From: Pseudomonas jinjuensis
GTDB lineage: Bacteria; Pseudomonadota; Gammaproteobacteria; Pseudomonadales; Pseudomonadaceae
DNA: 64,000 nucleotides
Direction: 5' to 3'
NCBI RefSeq assembly: GCF_900103845.1
Contig: NZ_FNIJ01000015.1
Location: 105,297 to 169,296, forward strand
Positions within the stretch are counted from its first letter, which is position 1, and the number at the start of each line of letters is the position of its first letter. Positions 21,164 to 30,920 of the stretch are shown here, in pieces. The notes under the pieces are model-generated. The model saw only the letters and a list, made by a program, of their open reading frames with translations, was not told the origin of the DNA and did no database searches. Made by a program: the position numbers and the translations under genes.

Positions 21164-22412
21164 TTGCGCAACTCCAGGTGCGGGCGCTGCATGGGCAGCA
21201 GGCCCTGCGGACGCCAGATCATCATCAGCACCATGATGGCGCCGAACATCAGCATGCGGTACTCGCTGAACTCACGCATGAGTTCCGGCAGCAGGATCAT
21301 CACCACGGCGGCGAGGATCACGCCGAGCTGCGAACCGAGGCCGCCCAGCACCACGATGGCGAGGATGGTTGCCGACTCGATGAAGGTGAACGACTCCGGA
21401 GTCACCAGGCCCTGGCGCGCGGCGAAGAAGCTGCCGGCGAAGCCCGCGAAGGTGGCGCCCAGGGTGAAGGCGGAGAGCTTGATCACCGTGGGGTTGAGGC
21501 CGAGGGCGCGGCAGGCGATCTCGTCCTCGCGCAGCGCTTCCCAGGCGCGGCCCAGCGGCATGCGCAGCAGGCGGTTGATCACGAACAGCACGACGAAGAC
21601 CAGCAGCAGGGCCACCAGGTAGAGGAAGATCACCTTGTTGTTCGAGTTGTAGGCGATGCCGAGGAACTCGTGGAAGGTCTGCATCCCTTCCGGCGCGCGA
21701 CGCTCGAAGCTCAGGCCGAACAGGGTCGGCTTGTCGATGTTGCTGATGCCGTTGGGACCGCCGGTCAGCCAGGTCAGGTTGCGCAGCAGGATGCGGATGA
21801 TCTCGCCGAAGCCGAGGGTCACGATCGCCAGGTAGTCGCCGCGCAGGCGCAGCACCGGGAAGCCGAGGATGAAGCCGAAGAAGGCTGCCATCAGGCCGGC
21901 GATCGGCAGGCAGGTCCAGAAGCCCAGGCCGTAGTAGTGCGAGAGCAGGGCATAGCTGTACGCGCCGACGGCGTAGAAGCCGACGTAACCCAGGTCCAGC
22001 AGGCCGGCGAGGCCGACCACGATGTTCAGGCCGAGGCCGAGCAGGACGTAGATCAGGATCAGCGTGGCGATGTCCACCGAGCCGCGCGAGCCGAAGAACG
22101 GCCACACCAGAGCCAGCAGGATCAGCACGAAGATGATCTTGCGCTGCACCGAGGAGTGGGTCAGGCGTTCGGCGAGCTTGGTGTGGGGCATCGACAGGGC
22201 CTGTTTGACGCTGCCGCCGAAGGCGAAGCGGTCACGCACCAGTTGCCAGACGAACATGGCCACGGCGCACGCGGCGATGATCCACAGGGTCATCGGCTTG
22301 GCGCCGCTCACCTGCAGGCCGATGCCGACCACGCTGAGTTTCAGACCGAGAACGGGGTAGGCCACCGCCAGCACCAGCAGGGCGCTGAAGAAGGCGACTT
22401 TGAGTTTCTTGC

Positions 22413-22416
<4 letters not shown>
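21160..22416 (-). CDS. braE: Branched-chain amino acid ABC transporter permease (LivM/BraE)
   Basis: 418 residues. The N-terminal 110 residues carry extra helices typical of LivM; the core permease follows with [20 protein letters not shown] and the EAA-like loop [20 protein letters not shown]. The end is [16 protein letters not shown]. It forms the membrane channel with BraD. It overlaps both neighbours by four bases, so the distal four genes are translated as a coupled set. Confidence 0.95.
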
Positions 22417-23336
<920 letters not shown>

Positions 23337-23407
23337 TACCTAACTCCTCGGGCGTCGCGTGAAGCGGCGCTTGTGGCGCGACGGACCCCCGGAAAACTCG
23401 GATAAAC

Positions 23408-23437
23408 AAAGCCCACTGCATGCTGGCAGTGGGCTTT
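23408..23437 (-). terminator. Intrinsic terminator/attenuator between braC and braD
   Basis: On the minus strand a perfect 12-bp stem (AAAGCCCACTGC, 6-base loop) is followed by GTTTATC, 19 bases after the braC stop. This partly ends transcription so that the binding protein is made in excess over membrane parts. Confidence 0.82.
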
Positions 23438-23455
23438 GGGTGTCGACGTCAGGAC

Positions 23456-24577
23456 TTATTTGGCTTCGGTCTTGGTGCCGTCCTTGTGCCACTGGTAGAC
23501 CACGAAGTTGAAGTTCTTCAGGTCACCCTTCTCGTCGAAGGCCAGGTCGCCGGTGGGAGTGGCGAAGGTGTTGGCGCGCAGGGCTTCCGCGACCTTCTCG
23601 GTGTCCTCGCTGCCGGCCTTCCTGATGCCGTCGGCGATGACCTGCACGGCGGCGTAGGCCGGGAACACGAACGGACCGCTCGGGTCTTCGTTCTTCGCCT
23701 TGAAGGCGTCGACCAGCGGCTGGTTCTTCGGATCCTGGTCGAAGGACTTCGGCAGGGTCACGTACAGGCCTTCGGAAGCCGGGCCGGCGATGGCGGAGAT
23801 TTCCTTGTTGCCGACGCCTTCCGGCCCCATGAAGCCGACCTTCAGGCCCTTCTCGGAAGCCTGGCGCAGCAGCAGGCCCAGTTCCGGGTGGTAGCCGCCG
23901 TAGTAGACGAAGTCGACGCCGGACTGCTTCAGCTTGGCGATCATCGCCGAGAAGTCCTTGTCGCCGGCGTTGATGCCTTCGAACAGCGGGACCTTGATGC
24001 CGGCGTCTTCGAGGGTCTTCTTCACTGCAGTGGCGATGCCTTCGCCGTACTGCTGCTTGTCGTGGAGGACGGCGACGGATTTCGGCTTGAGGTGCTCGGC
24101 GATGAACTTGCCGGCGGTCGGGCCCTGCAGGCTGTCGAGGCCGATGGTGCGGAAGATCAGCTTGTAGCCGCGGGAGGTGATGTCCGGGCTGGTGGAAGCC
24201 GGGGTGATCATCAGGATGCCTTCGTCCTCGTAGATGTCGGACGCCGGCTGGGTGGAGCTGGAGCAGAGGTGGCCAACCACGAACTTGACGCCATCGTTGA
24301 CGATCTTGTTGGCAACGGCCACGGCCTGTTTCGGATCGCACGCGTCGTCGTAGACCACGCCTTCGAGCTGCTTGCCATCAACGCCACCGGCCTTGTTGAT
24401 CTGCTCGATGGCCATCTTGGCCCCAACGAACTGCATCTCCCCGTACTGGGCGACCGCACCGGTCACCGGACCGGCCAGGGCGATCTTGATGGTGTCGGCG
24501 GCCATCGAGTAGCTGGCGACGCCTGCAAGGGCCATGGCGGTGAGCAGCTGGGAAAGACGCTGAGTACCCTTTTTCAT
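23456..24577 (-). CDS. braC: Branched-chain amino acid periplasmic binding protein
   Basis: 373 residues, exactly the length of P. aeruginosa BraC. The ATG at 24577 follows GTGGAG and opens a signal peptide cleaved near residue 26 (SYSMA/ADTIKIALAG). The mature protein is a type I periplasmic binding protein for leucine, isoleucine and valine, also alanine and threonine in the family. Conserved blocks are GPVTGAVAQYGEMQFVGA, the Cys pair in YDDACDP and GHLCSSS, and ITPASTSPDIT. Longer readings to 24751 have no signal and are rejected. Confidence 0.96.
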   Translation of the reverse strand: MKKGTQRLSQLLTAMALAGVASYSMAADTIKIALAGPVTGAVAQYGEMQFVGAKMAIEQINKAGGVDGKQLEGVVYDDACDPKQAVAVANKIVNDGVKFVVGHLCSSSTQPASDIYEDEGILMITPASTSPDITSRGYKLIFRTIGLDSLQGPTAGKFIAEHLKPKSVAVLHDKQQYGEGIATAVKKTLEDAGIKVPLFEGINAGDKDFSAMIAKLKQSGVDFVYYGGYHPELGLLLRQASEKGLKVGFMGPEGVGNKEISAIAGPASEGLYVTLPKSFDQDPKNQPLVDAFKAKNEDPSGPFVFPAYAAVQVIADGIRKAGSEDTEKVAEALRANTFATPTGDLAFDEKGDLKNFNFVVYQWHKDGTKTEAK

Positions 24578-24635
24578 AATGCTCCACTCTTCTTGTGATT
24601 CGTTTTTGTAGTCCTTGTGCCGGGAGGCTGAAGGA

Positions 24636-24680
24636 CCGGGTAAGACCCGGAAAACCCACCGGCAACTGTACCGGTACAGT
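24636..24680 (-). promoter_or_regulatory. braC promoter/leader with two dyads
   Basis: The 305-base gap between braC and the divergent DUF2288 gene holds a perfect 16-bp palindrome, ACTGTACCGGTACAGT (24665-24680), about 90 bases before the braC ATG, and a downstream hairpin CCGGGT-aag-ACCCGG (24636-24650). A weak -10 (TACACT, minus strand) overlaps the palindrome edge. A repressor or activator site for the bra operon is likely; the identity of the protein is unknown. The spacing CTGT-N6-ACAG is too short for LexA. Confidence 0.45.
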
Positions 24681-24882
24681 GTAGAGTGCCATTTTGCCGC
24701 TTGAAAAGCGGGGTAGGGCGGGCTGGCCGAGTGCATGTCGCATGTTCGCAATAAACGTATAGAAAAACGGCGCCTATCCTGCCAGCCTCCTTATTCCATC
24801 CAAGGATGATCGGACGTCGTGCGGAACTTGCCTGGCAGGGGGCCGGCGCTATCATGGCGCGCCCGATTGCCTGGTGAGATCC

Positions 24883-25200
24883 ATGACTGAACAAGCTAGC
24901 ACCCTATATGCCAAGTTGCTTGGCGAAACCGCGATGATTTCCTGGCAGGAGCTGCAGCCGTTCTTCGCCCGCGGCGCCCTGCTGCGCGTGGCGACCGGGC
25001 TGGATCTGGTGGAAATCGCGGAGGCCGTGGCCGAGGACAACCGCGAGAAGGTCGCGCGCTGGCTCGCCGAGGGCGGACTGGCCAAGGTCGACGAGCCCCA
25101 GGCCGAAGACTACCTGGCCCGCGATCCGCAGCTCTGGGCCGTGGTCGTGGCGCCCTGGGTGCTGGTCCAGGAGCGTGCGGAAAAGCCGGCGTTGCACTGA
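24883..25200 (+). CDS. DUF2288 family protein
   Basis: 105 residues, cytoplasmic. The DUF2288 pattern is clear: LYAKLLGETAMISWQELQPF, GALLRVATGLDLVEIAEAVA and the closing DPQLWAVVVAPWVLVQ. The function of the family is not known. I chose ATG 24883 over GTG 24874 because GGTGAGAT lies at a proper distance. It is divergent from braC, as in P. aeruginosa (from memory PA1075). Confidence 0.85.
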   Translation: MTEQASTLYAKLLGETAMISWQELQPFFARGALLRVATGLDLVEIAEAVAEDNREKVARWLAEGGLAKVDEPQAEDYLARDPQLWAVVVAPWVLVQERAEKPALH

Positions 25201-25268
25201 TCCGGGCAAGCCTGCGCTTTGCCAAACGCGGTCTAGAATGTAGTGGATTCATCACAGGGAGATAGATC

Positions 25269-25631
25269 ATGTTTGAACCTGGGCACCTGCATCTGCAATC
25301 CCTCCCCGGCATGGGACAGGGGGATGTGGATATCCACCTGCGCTACGAGGTTCGCCATGAGGCCGAGAAGGGCACCTTCATGCACTTCACCATGACTGGC
25401 GAGATCGGCGGCAACCCGTTCACGGAAGAGTGGGACATGTCGCGCGACACCGCCTTCAACTTCGCCAGCGATGCCACCCGCATCGCCCAGAAGCATGGCC
25501 TGCACCCGCGCTTCGGGGCGGTCACGCCCAACCACAAGGATTACGATGCGATGTTCGAGGACATCCGTCAGAAGCTGAATGCCAAATCCGGCGAGCCGGT
25601 CGACCTGGACAAGGTGCTTCGCGGGGAGTGA
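25269..25631 (+). CDS. DUF5064 family protein
   Basis: 120 residues, soluble. The protein begins MFEPGHLHLQSL and has an alternating beta pattern up to about residue 50, then a helical C-terminal half; this matches the Pseudomonas-restricted DUF5064 family of unknown function. SD GGGAGAT precedes the ATG by seven bases. A strong terminator follows directly. From memory it corresponds to PA1076, the last gene before the flagellar cluster in PAO1, which is absent here. Confidence 0.82.
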   Translation: MFEPGHLHLQSLPGMGQGDVDIHLRYEVRHEAEKGTFMHFTMTGEIGGNPFTEEWDMSRDTAFNFASDATRIAQKHGLHPRFGAVTPNHKDYDAMFEDIRQKLNAKSGEPVDLDKVLRGE

Positions 25632-25645
25632 TGGCGGTTGCATGA

Positions 25646-25677
25646 AAAAGCCCGGGCCATGTGGTCCGGGCTTTTTT
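25646..25677 (+). terminator. Intrinsic terminator after DUF5064 gene
   Basis: AAAAGCCCGG and its complement form a 10-bp stem (extended by G-C pairs near the loop) followed by a run of six T, 15 bases after the stop. A-tract on the other side makes it potentially bidirectional, serving the phn-type operon that ends at 25731. Confidence 0.9.
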
Positions 25678-25730
25678 GTGTCTGGCAGGTGGTGGTTCGT
25701 AGCCCGCTTTTCGTAGGAGCGAGGGCTAAC

Positions 25731-26501
25731 TCAACCGGTCACCCACCTCTGCCTGGCCCACGCGCTCAGGCTGTCCACCGCCAGCACCAGCACCAGCATC
25801 GCCAGGATCACCGTCGAGGCCTGCGCCTGCTGGAACAGGCTGAGGCTGAAATACAGCATCTGCCCCAGCCCGCCCGCGCCGACGAAGCCGAGCACGCTGG
25901 CCATGCGGATGTTGTTCTCCCAGCGGTACAGCGTGTAGGCCACCAGTTGCGGCCAGACGCCCGGCAGCGTGCCGTAGGCGAACGCCGCGACCCGTCCACT
26001 CCCGGCCAGGCGCAGCGCTTCGGCAGGCGCGGTCGGGGTGTTTTCCAGCGCCTCGGCGAACAGCCGGCCGAGCACGCCGCCGGTGTGCAGGGCCAGGGCC
26101 AGGGTGCCGGCGTTCGGGCCGAGGCCGGCGGCCAGCACCATCAATGCGCCCCACACCAGTTCCGGCACCGCGCGCAGGGCGTTGAGCAGGAAGCGCGAGG
26201 CGCTCTGCGCCAGGCGGCCGAAGCGGCCGGCGGCGGGGAGGGCGAAGAGCATCCCGAGCAGCGCCGCCAGCAGCGTGCCGAGGGCCGACATCGCCAGGGT
26301 TTCCAGGGCGCCGCGGCCGATGTCCCGCAGGTGCGGGGCGGACAGGTCCGGCGGGAAGAATTCGCCGGCATAGGCGCCCATCTGGCCGAGTCCGCTGGCG
26401 CTGAACAGCCCGCCGGTATCGATTTCCAGATAGGCGAAGGACACCCCCACGGCGAGCAGGATCAGCGCCAGCCAGCCGATGGCGCGCAGGAGCCCGTTCA
26501 T
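25731..26501 (-). CDS. PhnE-type ABC transporter permease (second)
   Basis: 256 residues with five or six helices. The permease loop is visible as EALRLAGSGRVAAFAYGTLPGVWP, followed by the PhnE hallmark [22 protein letters not shown]. It forms a heterodimeric channel with the gene product at 26498-27325, which it overlaps by four bases (ATGA). It ends the four-gene transporter operon; a family A repeat half-site lies just past its stop. Confidence 0.88.
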   Translation of the reverse strand: MNGLLRAIGWLALILLAVGVSFAYLEIDTGGLFSASGLGQMGAYAGEFFPPDLSAPHLRDIGRGALETLAMSALGTLLAALLGMLFALPAAGRFGRLAQSASRFLLNALRAVPELVWGALMVLAAGLGPNAGTLALALHTGGVLGRLFAEALENTPTAPAEALRLAGSGRVAAFAYGTLPGVWPQLVAYTLYRWENNIRMASVLGFVGAGGLGQMLYFSLSLFQQAQASTVILAMLVLVLAVDSLSAWARQRWVTG

Positions 26502-27325
26502 TCCAGCCTCCCGCGCAGGAAGCGGCTGAGCAGGTCGGCGCCGAGCACCAGCACGAGGAAGGTCAGCAGGATGCTGGACACCTCGCCGCCGGCGAACATG
26601 CGCAGCGACAGGTCGATCTGCTGGCCCAGCCCGCCGGCGCCGACGAAGCCCATCACCACCGAGGCGCGGATCGCGCATTCCCAGCGGTACACCGTGTAGG
26701 AGATCAGCTCCGCCGCCGCCGACGGCAGCACGCCATAGGCGAAGGCGCTCAGCCGCGAGCTGCCGCCGAGCAGCAGGGCGCGGGTCGGGCGCGGGTCGAC
26801 CGATTCGAAGATTTCCGCATACACCTTGCCGAGCATGCCGCTGTAGGTGATGGCGATGGCCATCACCCCGGCGGTTGGGCCGAGCCCCACCGCGCGCACG
26901 AACAGCAGCGCCCAGACGATCTCCGGCACGCTGCGCAGGACGATCAGCAGGCCGCGCACCGGCCAGCGCAGGGCGCGCGCCCACCAGGCCGGCAGGCCGC
27001 CGCGCGGCAGCGCCGAGATGGACAGCGCGCGGGTCGCCAGCAGCGATGCGGGAAAGGCGATCAGCCAGGCCAGGGCCATGCCGGCGGTGGCGATGGCCAG
27101 TGTTTCCAGGGTGGCCTTGCCGAGCAGGGCGAGGAATTCCTCGTCGTGGGCGGGCGGCCAGAAGCCGGCGAGGAAGTTCGCCATGGTGCTGGCGTTGTCG
27201 CCGCTGAACAGGCCGGGGATGTCCAGTTCGCTCAGGCGCAGGCCCGGCCACAGCAGGACCAGCGCGAGCAGGGTCAGCGCCAGGCGCGGCAGCGCCGCCG
27301 GGTCGCGGGTGCGTTCGCTCAGCAT
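26498..27325 (-). CDS. PhnE-type ABC transporter permease (first)
   Basis: 275 residues. An N-terminal helix is followed by a periplasmic loop ([20 protein letters not shown]), then the transport domain with [20 protein letters not shown] and the [22 protein letters not shown] motif shared with PhnE/PtxC. It starts inside the 3' end of the ATPase gene (7-base overlap). Two different PhnE paralogues in one operon imply a heterodimer. Confidence 0.88.
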   Translation of the reverse strand: MLSERTRDPAALPRLALTLLALVLLWPGLRLSELDIPGLFSGDNASTMANFLAGFWPPAHDEEFLALLGKATLETLAIATAGMALAWLIAFPASLLATRALSISALPRGGLPAWWARALRWPVRGLLIVLRSVPEIVWALLFVRAVGLGPTAGVMAIAITYSGMLGKVYAEIFESVDPRPTRALLLGGSSRLSAFAYGVLPSAAAELISYTVYRWECAIRASVVMGFVGAGGLGQQIDLSLRMFAGGEVSSILLTFLVLVLGADLLSRFLRGRLE

Positions 27326-28125
27326 CGCGGAATCTGCACCACCTGCGGCCGGGTCACCGGGCTGGCGTGCTCCTCCGCGTCGAGCTGCTCGTTGGCGTAG
27401 AGCATCTGCAGGTCGGTCGGCTTCACCTCGGCGGCGGGGCGGTCGAAGACGATCCGCCCGTCGCGCACGCCGACGATCCGCGGGAAGTGTTCCAGCGCCA
27501 GGTCCACCGCATGCAGGCTGGCGATCAGCGTGACCTTGCGGCTTTCCGCTTCCCGCGTCAGCAGGTCGAGGGTGTGCCCGGCGAGCACCGGGTCCATGGC
27601 CGAGACCGGTTCGTCGGCCAGCAGCAGTTCCGGCTGCTGGTACAGCGCGCGGGCGATGCCGACGCGCTGCAGCTGGCCGCCGGAAAGCTGGTCGCAGCGC
27701 TCGAACAGCTTGTCGGCGAGGTCGAGGCGCTTGAGCGCGGCCCGTGCACCGGGAATGTCGACGGGGTAGACCAGGCTGGCGAGGCTTTTCCACAGTGGCC
27801 ACTGGCCGAGACGCCCGGCCAGTACGGCGGTGACCACGCGCTGCCGTGGTGGCAGCGGCGGCGCCTGGTGGATCAGGCCGATGCGCGCGCGCAGGCGCTG
27901 GCGTGCCGCGCCACCCAGCGCCCAGGGCTGGCTGCCGAGCACTTCGTAGCTGCCGGCGGACGGCCTGAGGTTGGTGGCGAGCACGCGCAGCAGGGTGGTC
28001 TTGCCGGCGCCGGACGGGCCGATGATGGCGACCCGCTCGCCGGTGCCGACGCGCAGGTCGATCCCGGCGAGGGCGCGCTGGCCGTTGGCGTGGATGTGCT
28101 CCACGCCGTTCAGCAGCAGGGTCAC
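27319..28125 (-). CDS. PhnC-type ABC transporter ATPase
   Basis: 268 residues with a GTG start that overlaps the binding-protein stop (GTGA). Walker A is GPSGAGKT, the signature [18 protein letters not shown], Walker [15 protein letters not shown], and the H-loop SLHAVDLAL. The closest family is PhnC/PtxA. It would drive uptake of an oxyanion bound by the PhnD-like protein. Confidence 0.9.
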   Translation of the reverse strand: MTLLLNGVEHIHANGQRALAGIDLRVGTGERVAIIGPSGAGKTTLLRVLATNLRPSAGSYEVLGSQPWALGGAARQRLRARIGLIHQAPPLPPRQRVVTAVLAGRLGQWPLWKSLASLVYPVDIPGARAALKRLDLADKLFERCDQLSGGQLQRVGIARALYQQPELLLADEPVSAMDPVLAGHTLDLLTREAESRKVTLIASLHAVDLALEHFPRIVGVRDGRIVFDRPAAEVKPTDLQMLYANEQLDAEEHASPVTRPQVVQIPRC

Positions 28126-28979
28126 TTCAGCAGGCCGGCGGTACGCGCGGACTCCTCGATGCCCTTGTAGTTCTCCGGCTTGGTCTCGATGAAGCGGCTG
28201 GCGGCCTGCAGGTCGAGGATTTCCTTGTCGCGCGGATTGGCCGGGTCGAGGGCGAGGAAGGCCTGCTTGATCTTCTCCGCCAGCGCCGGGTCGAGGTTGC
28301 CGCGCACGGTCCAGTTGTAGTCGTAGTAGGTCGGGGTGGTGGCGAAGACCTTGACCTTGCTGGTGTCGACCTTGCCGCCATCCACCAGCTTCTGCCACAC
28401 CGAGGCGTTCAGCACGCCGGCGTCGACCTTGCCGGCCTGTACCCAGGCCACCGTGGCGTCGTGGGCGCCGGAGTAGGCCACGCGGGAGAAGTACTGCTCG
28501 GGGACGATGCCGTCCTTCTGCATGAAGTAGCGCGGCATCAGGCTGCCGGAGGTGGAGGAAACCGAACCGAAGGCGAAGGTCTTGCCCTTGAGGTCCTGCA
28601 GCGACTTCACGTTCGGGTCGGCGGTGATGAATTTGCTGGTGAACTGCTGGTCCTGCTCGCGCTGCACCAGCGGGATGGCGTTGCCGGTCTTCAGGCGCGC
28701 CTGGACGAAGGTGAAGCCGCCCAGCCAGGCCATGTCCAGGCGGTCGGCGGCCAGCGCTTCGACCACGCCGGCATAGTCGGCCACTGGAACGAATTTCACC
28801 GGCATGCCCAGTTTTTCCTGCAGGTAGGCGCCCAGCGGCTTGAACTTGCGCAGCAGTTCGGTGGGGGCTTCGTCGGGGATGGCCGAGACCTTGAGTTCCT
28901 TCAGGTCCTCGGCGTGGGTCAGAACGGCGGACAAGGACAGGGCAAAACCGGCGGCGAGCGCCAGGGTACGTTTCAGCAT
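28122..28979 (-). CDS. PhnD-type periplasmic binding protein (phosphonate/phosphite/selenate group)
   Basis: 285 residues. The ATG at 28979 starts a signal peptide cleaved after about residue 22 ([12 protein letters not shown]). PhnD-family features are [40 protein letters not shown] and [15 protein letters not shown]; the binding loop is [16 protein letters not shown]. Sequences with this N-terminal motif are often annotated as putative selenate binding proteins, others as phosphonate or phosphite binders. The operon has no C-P lyase, phosphonatase or ptxD gene, so the substrate is open. First gene of the transporter operon. Confidence 0.87.
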   Translation of the reverse strand: MLKRTLALAAGFALSLSAVLTHAEDLKELKVSAIPDEAPTELLRKFKPLGAYLQEKLGMPVKFVPVADYAGVVEALAADRLDMAWLGGFTFVQARLKTGNAIPLVQREQDQQFTSKFITADPNVKSLQDLKGKTFAFGSVSSTSGSLMPRYFMQKDGIVPEQYFSRVAYSGAHDATVAWVQAGKVDAGVLNASVWQKLVDGGKVDTSKVKVFATTPTYYDYNWTVRGNLDPALAEKIKQAFLALDPANPRDKEILDLQAASRFIETKPENYKGIEESARTAGLLK

Positions 28980-29141
28980 GAGAGAGTTCTCCGGGTCAAA
29001 AGCGGAAAAAACCAATCCGAGTATAGGCAGCTTGCCAGCAGTGACAGGCAAACGACTTCTGAGACGGCGCGGGTCGGCGTCCGCCGCTGGGACGGCTAAG
29101 ATGGCGTTTTTCGAGCCCGCCATTTTCCCGGAGTCTGCTTC

Positions 29142-30032
29142 ATGTCGTCTACCTTGCCTTCAATCGCATTCGCCGGCCTCGGCCTGATGGGCGTGCCCAT
29201 GACGCGCCGCCTGCTCGCTGCCGGCTACCCGCTGCGTGTCTGGAACCGCTCCGCTGGCAAGCGCGAGCTGCTCGCCGCCGAAGGCGCGCAGGCTGTCATC
29301 AGTCCCGCCGAACTGTGCGCTGGCGCGGAGGTGGTGATGCTCTGCCTGGCCGACACCGCTGCGGTGCGCGAAGTGGTGTTCGGTCCGGGCGGCATCGTCG
29401 AGGGCGCCCGCGCCGGCCAGTTGCTGGTGGACTTCTCCAGCCTGGAACCGGCCGCCACGCGGGAAATGGCCGCCGAACTGGAAGCCCGTACCGGCATGCG
29501 CTGGATCGACGCGCCGGTATCCGGCGGCACCCCGGGCGCCGAGGCGGGCAGCCTGGCGATCATGGCCGGTGGCCGCGCCGAGGACATCGAGCGGGTGCGG
29601 CCGATCCTCGCCCACCTCGGCCAGCGCCTGACGCGCATGGGCGACGTCGGCGCCGGGCAGGTGACCAAGGTGTGCAACCAGATGATCGTCGCCTGCAACG
29701 CGCTGGTGATCGCCGAGGTGGTCGCCCTGGCGGAGAAGGCCGGGGTCGACGCCAGCCTGATCGCGCCGGCGCTGGCCGGTGGTTTCGCCGATTCGAAGCC
29801 GCTGCAGATTCTCGCCCCGCAGATGGCCGAGAGCCGTTTCGAGCCGGTGAAGTGGCACGTGCGCACGCTGCTCAAGGACCTCGACACGGCGGTCAGGCTG
29901 TCCCGCGAGCAGAGCTCGTCGACGCCCATGAGCGGCCTCGCCGCGCAGCTGATGCGCCTGCACGGCAGCCAGGGCAACCTGGAGCGCGACCCCGCCACCC
30001 TGGTCGAGCAGTATCGCGAGGTGAAGCCGTGA
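29142..30032 (+). CDS. glxR: Beta-hydroxyacid dehydrogenase (tartronate semialdehyde reductase / 3-HIBADH family)
   Basis: 296 residues. The Rossmann motif is FAGLGLMGVPMT (residues 10-21), the substrate loop DAPVSGGTPGAEAGSL (123-138), and the catalytic Lys is Lys176 in GAGQVTKVCNQ. The family reduces or oxidises beta-hydroxyacids with NAD(P)H. Coupling by GTGA overlap to hydroxypyruvate isomerase makes tartronate semialdehyde reductase (to D-glycerate) the best guess; 3-hydroxyisobutyrate dehydrogenase is the alternative name given to close relatives. Confidence 0.85.
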   Translation: MSSTLPSIAFAGLGLMGVPMTRRLLAAGYPLRVWNRSAGKRELLAAEGAQAVISPAELCAGAEVVMLCLADTAAVREVVFGPGGIVEGARAGQLLVDFSSLEPAATREMAAELEARTGMRWIDAPVSGGTPGAEAGSLAIMAGGRAEDIERVRPILAHLGQRLTRMGDVGAGQVTKVCNQMIVACNALVIAEVVALAEKAGVDASLIAPALAGGFADSKPLQILAPQMAESRFEPVKWHVRTLLKDLDTAVRLSREQSSSTPMSGLAAQLMRLHGSQGNLERDPATLVEQYREVKP

Positions 30033-30808
30033 AAATCTGCGCCAACCTGTCCCTGCTGTTCACCGAGCTGCCCCTGCTGGAGCGCGTGGGCGCGGCGGCC
30101 GCTGCCGGTTTCGACGGCGTCGAGATCCAGTTTCCCTACGAGGTGCCGGCCGGGGAAATGCGCGATGCGCTGCACGCTGCGGGCCTGCCGCTGGTATTGA
30201 TCAACCTGCCGGCGGGCGACTTCATGCAGGGTGGCGCCGGGCTGGCGGCGGTACCGGAGCGCGAGGCGGAGTTCACCGCGGCGCTGGAGCAGGCACTGGA
30301 ATATGCACGGGTGGTCAAGCCGCTGTTCCTCAATGTGCTGGCCGGCCGCCTGGTACCGGGGCTGGAGCGCGAACAGGCGTTGGCGACCCTGACCGAACGG
30401 TTGCGGCGCGTCGCCGAGGTATTCGCCGGCGAGGGCGTGATCGTGCTGACCGAGGCGATCAACGATCTCGACATGCCGGGCTTCCTGCTCAACACCCCGG
30501 AGCATCTGCTGGACATGCTGGCGCGTGTCGCCCGGCCGAATCTCGCGGCGCAGCTCGATCTCTACCACATGGCGCGCATGGGCCTCGATCCGGCCGGCTG
30601 CATGCGGCAACTGGCCGGGCACATCGGCCACGTGCAGTTCGCCGATGCCCCGGGACGCGGCGAGCCGGGCTCCGGCACGCTGGATTTCCCCGCCGCGCTG
30701 CGTGCGCTGGAGGAGATCGGCTACAGCGGCTGGCTGGGCGCCGAGTACCGTCCGACGGGCAGCACGGCCGAAAGCCTGGGCTGGCTGTCGAAGTGGCAGG
30801 CCGGCTGA
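30029..30808 (+). CDS. hyi: Hydroxypyruvate isomerase family protein (TIM barrel)
   Basis: 259 residues, GTG start overlapping the upstream TGA. The xylose-isomerase-like TIM barrel of Hyi is seen in MKICANLSLLFTELPLLERV, AGFDGVEIQFPYE, LPLVLINLPAGDF, VLTEAINDLDMPGF and DLYHMARMGLDP, with HVQFADAPGRGEPGSGTLDF near the end. It interconverts hydroxypyruvate and tartronate semialdehyde. With the reductase upstream and a glycerate kinase elsewhere it routes C3 hydroxyacids to glycolysis. No glyoxylate carboligase gene is near. Confidence 0.88.
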   Translation: MKICANLSLLFTELPLLERVGAAAAAGFDGVEIQFPYEVPAGEMRDALHAAGLPLVLINLPAGDFMQGGAGLAAVPEREAEFTAALEQALEYARVVKPLFLNVLAGRLVPGLEREQALATLTERLRRVAEVFAGEGVIVLTEAINDLDMPGFLLNTPEHLLDMLARVARPNLAAQLDLYHMARMGLDPAGCMRQLAGHIGHVQFADAPGRGEPGSGTLDFPAALRALEEIGYSGWLGAEYRPTGSTAESLGWLSKWQAG

Positions 30809-30920
30809 GCGGCCGTCGCGCGAATTTCACGCTTTCTTGACTGCCAGCCGACTAGAGTCCCGCCGCCTGCCGTGGCGGCGGGCGTCGTTTTCTTCGCATG
30901 GTCCCCGAGGAGTGCCGTAG

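Noticed and set aside
24665..24680. LexA box upstream of braC
   Set aside because: The palindrome has CTGT-N6-ACAG, while LexA sites need eight bases between the half-sites.
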